Source: Liolophura sinensis (lineage: Eukaryota > Mollusca > Polyplacophora > Chitonida > Chitonidae). From it: a stretch of DNA of 64,000 nucleotides. Where the stretch lies: the NCBI RefSeq assembly GCF_032854445.1, contig NC_088295.1, forward strand, positions 49,775,385 to 49,839,384, given 5' to 3'. The position numbers were made by a program, and so were the translations under genes. Shown in pieces: positions 58,001-61,000 of the stretch (its first letter is position 1; the number at the start of each line of letters is the position of its first letter). The notes below the pieces were generated by a model, which saw only the letters and a list, made by a program, of their open reading frames with translations, did not search any database and was not told where the DNA came from.

Positions 58001-61000
58001 TTGTATATCACTTGTTAGGTAATGGTTCATTTCTCAAATTTACTTCATCAAAAGGATACATTTTATGTTCTTTAAATCTTGGCACAATCCGTAGACTCAG
58101 GGCTGCCAGCATATTTACCAAATGACAAAGGAATGATATACCTGTAAAAGTCTCTCAAACCAAAGAACTCTCTCCTCTGTCGAGTAGCTTCTTCAAACAG
58201 GTGAAGATAAGCTTCTGACATGGCTGGGACGAATGGTTTGATCTTGGAGCTGACGCGATCATCCGTTGAGCATATACCCCTTCAATCATAAATAAAAATA
58301 ACACTGTCACAGATCATATAACCCTTCATTCAGAGATAAGACAGCACACTCACTGAACATATACCACTTCAATCAAAGATAAATAACACTGTCACAGAAC
58401 TTATTCCAAATAATTGCAAATAATTCCAATTCAATCAAAGAAAATAAAAACACTCTCAATGATACTTTGTTAACATCTGCAATTATTTTGAATGAGTTGA
58501 GTTTCATGCATGGTCAGTACGACGATTCAGTTGACCCAAATCAGATTCTAAAATACAGCATGTCACAAAGTATGACTAAAATGACCCCCATTCACTTTGA
58601 AAAAGCTAAGGTGACCAAAATTGTACAGGGTTCTCCGCAATACATTAATGCGTACATCTGGTTTAAGTCTGGTCAAACTGACAATGAGTGTTCAAGAGAT
58701 AGACTGTTTTACAAAGACATGGACACGCAGACTGATGTCAGCCACTACAACAATGTTCCTAGGTGAAATTTAATTATCCAAATTATTTTCTGTCTTCTTA
58801 CAGCTAATAAATGAAATAAATCACAAACTTACTTTGCACTCTCCATCAGTTCCTCAGCATCTGGCACCTCTCGCTGGACAAATACACCTCTGTTCATCTT
58901 GGCAGGGTCCAGCGCCCAGTTAGATATCCCGATAAATGCCACCTTTTTGTGAGGTTCAGGTTCCTCATCGCCCTGACAACCATCCTCCAATAATGGATGG
59001 AGAGTCTGAAAGCAATTCACTGATGAGGCCACTGGCTCAACAGGCACTGGTTATTTTTAATGGAAACTATTGCTTTTAAAACAGAATGACATCTGGTTGC
59101 TGTATAGCCAAGCTACCTTAGACGACAAAATTTACTTCTGAGTTCTTTTTTTTTAAGTTTACTTTTGATGAACAGTTTGATTGATGTACACATCCATTCT
59201 AATCACAATCAGATTATATGCATATTTTTGCTTGCATCCATCAAAGAGTTTAGGTCAATTGCTGATTGCCTGGCCAGCTACACAGAAATGCATGCAGTGT
59301 ATACATGTACCATTGTCACATGACTGATAGCATGGTTAGATAAACTGAAGCCACTTGTATGCAAAGTTTACAATCCTGTTACCTTCAAGGGCATCTTAGG
59401 CGAGTCTTCCGCCAGCCCAATCTCATCGAGGACAACTGCTGAGACGAACTGTTTCAAGTTCTTGTCTTTCTGGAACTGAGAGCACTGACGAAAAGTCCCC
59501 AGTATCCCATCAGCAGTGGAAAGTGGGCTACATTGGAAAGACACCATCTGTACCTGGACGTGACAAACATCTCATTTCAATACACATGTACATATACACG
59601 AAACAAAACCACATCTCACAGACAACAAGAAAATGGTACCAAGAATAAGAACAAAGTTGTGAAATTTCATTCATCCAAAACAACCTTGGGCTAAATATTC
59701 AAACTAGTTCCACATACTTGTTTAAATTCCTTGAACAGGTCTCCATGAGCAGCACTTCCTTGCATGGCATCTGCCACTATGGCCTTGGCCAGAGATTTGG
59801 AACTGCCAGGTTTGCCAACCAGGAACAATGGCAGACGAAGTTCAATAGCCACCACCATCATGAAAACGTTTTCTTTGAGTGCCTGGTTCTTGGCTATGTT
59901 GTCTCCAATCTTCATCTCATCCAAAAAGGCATCTTGACAGCTGCATCAGTACAATGTTTTTTAACATTTACACATATGAAGGTTTAGCATGGTTGCTTTT
60001 GCGGTATATTGCAAGACAAAATTAGGCAAACAAAATATTTTAAATAATCCAATTACCTATAGTAGGAAAAAAAATGCCTGACATGACAATTTTCTTGATC
60101 ATGAAAGCTAAGATTACAAAAGGATAATTAAAAACCATCACATTCATGCATGGTATATTCCAAATCATTCGCATTCATTGTTAGACTGGTTGTCAGGATT
60201 ATAGGTGGGGGGGGGGAAGGGAGACCCACAACGCACAACTACATACATGTACCTGACAACCCTCCAGCCTAATGTGTGGGACATTGTATGGGCATGGTTT
60301 TGGACAACTGGATTTTTGGCAGAGACCATTTATTACCTCAACCAGTAAGGACTTTTTTATAATTGTTGCCTTTGGACGCACTCAAAAAATTGTGCCCTTA
60401 TAGAACAACAGTGAATTTCACAAGACGAAACCAAAGCCCTTGAAAAAAATCCCTGACCCTGCCTGGCAGCTTTTACTGGACTGTGCCAACATCCTCACAA
60501 ATAGGGTTTGACCGCTTACCGTCATCAAGGGGCCTCCGTGGCTCAGTTAGTTAGCGCGTTATCGCAGCGAAATGACTCAGGAGCCTATCTCCAGTGTGGT
60601 CGCTGTGAGTTGAAGTCCTGCTTCCTCTCCGTCTGTACATGGGAAGGTCTGCCAGTAACCTGCGGATGGTCGTGGGCTTCCGCCGGGCTCTGTCTGGTTT
60701 CCTCCCACCATAATGCTGGTTGGCGTTGTATGAGTGAAATATTCTTGAGTACAACGTAAAACACCAATCAAATAAATAAATATTGTCATTAAGGGCCACA
60801 CCAAGAGAAAGAACTGGAGGATCTAACAATTCCCTGTCCTAGGTCTGTCAGTGACAGCCACAGTTTTAAACTGTTTATACTATTCACGAGCTAACATGGA
60901 ATGATCAGATTACTTGTGAGTTGAAAATTAAACTGAAGTAGGCCTACATGTGTGTGTGTGTGGGTGTACCTGGTGATCTCTTTCAGTAGGGTCTCCTCAT

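Noticed and set aside
58467-58766. Plus-strand 99-codon frame as an antisense gene
   Set aside because: No recognised domain and no visible promoter or splice context. Possibly a transposon remnant, but unsupported.
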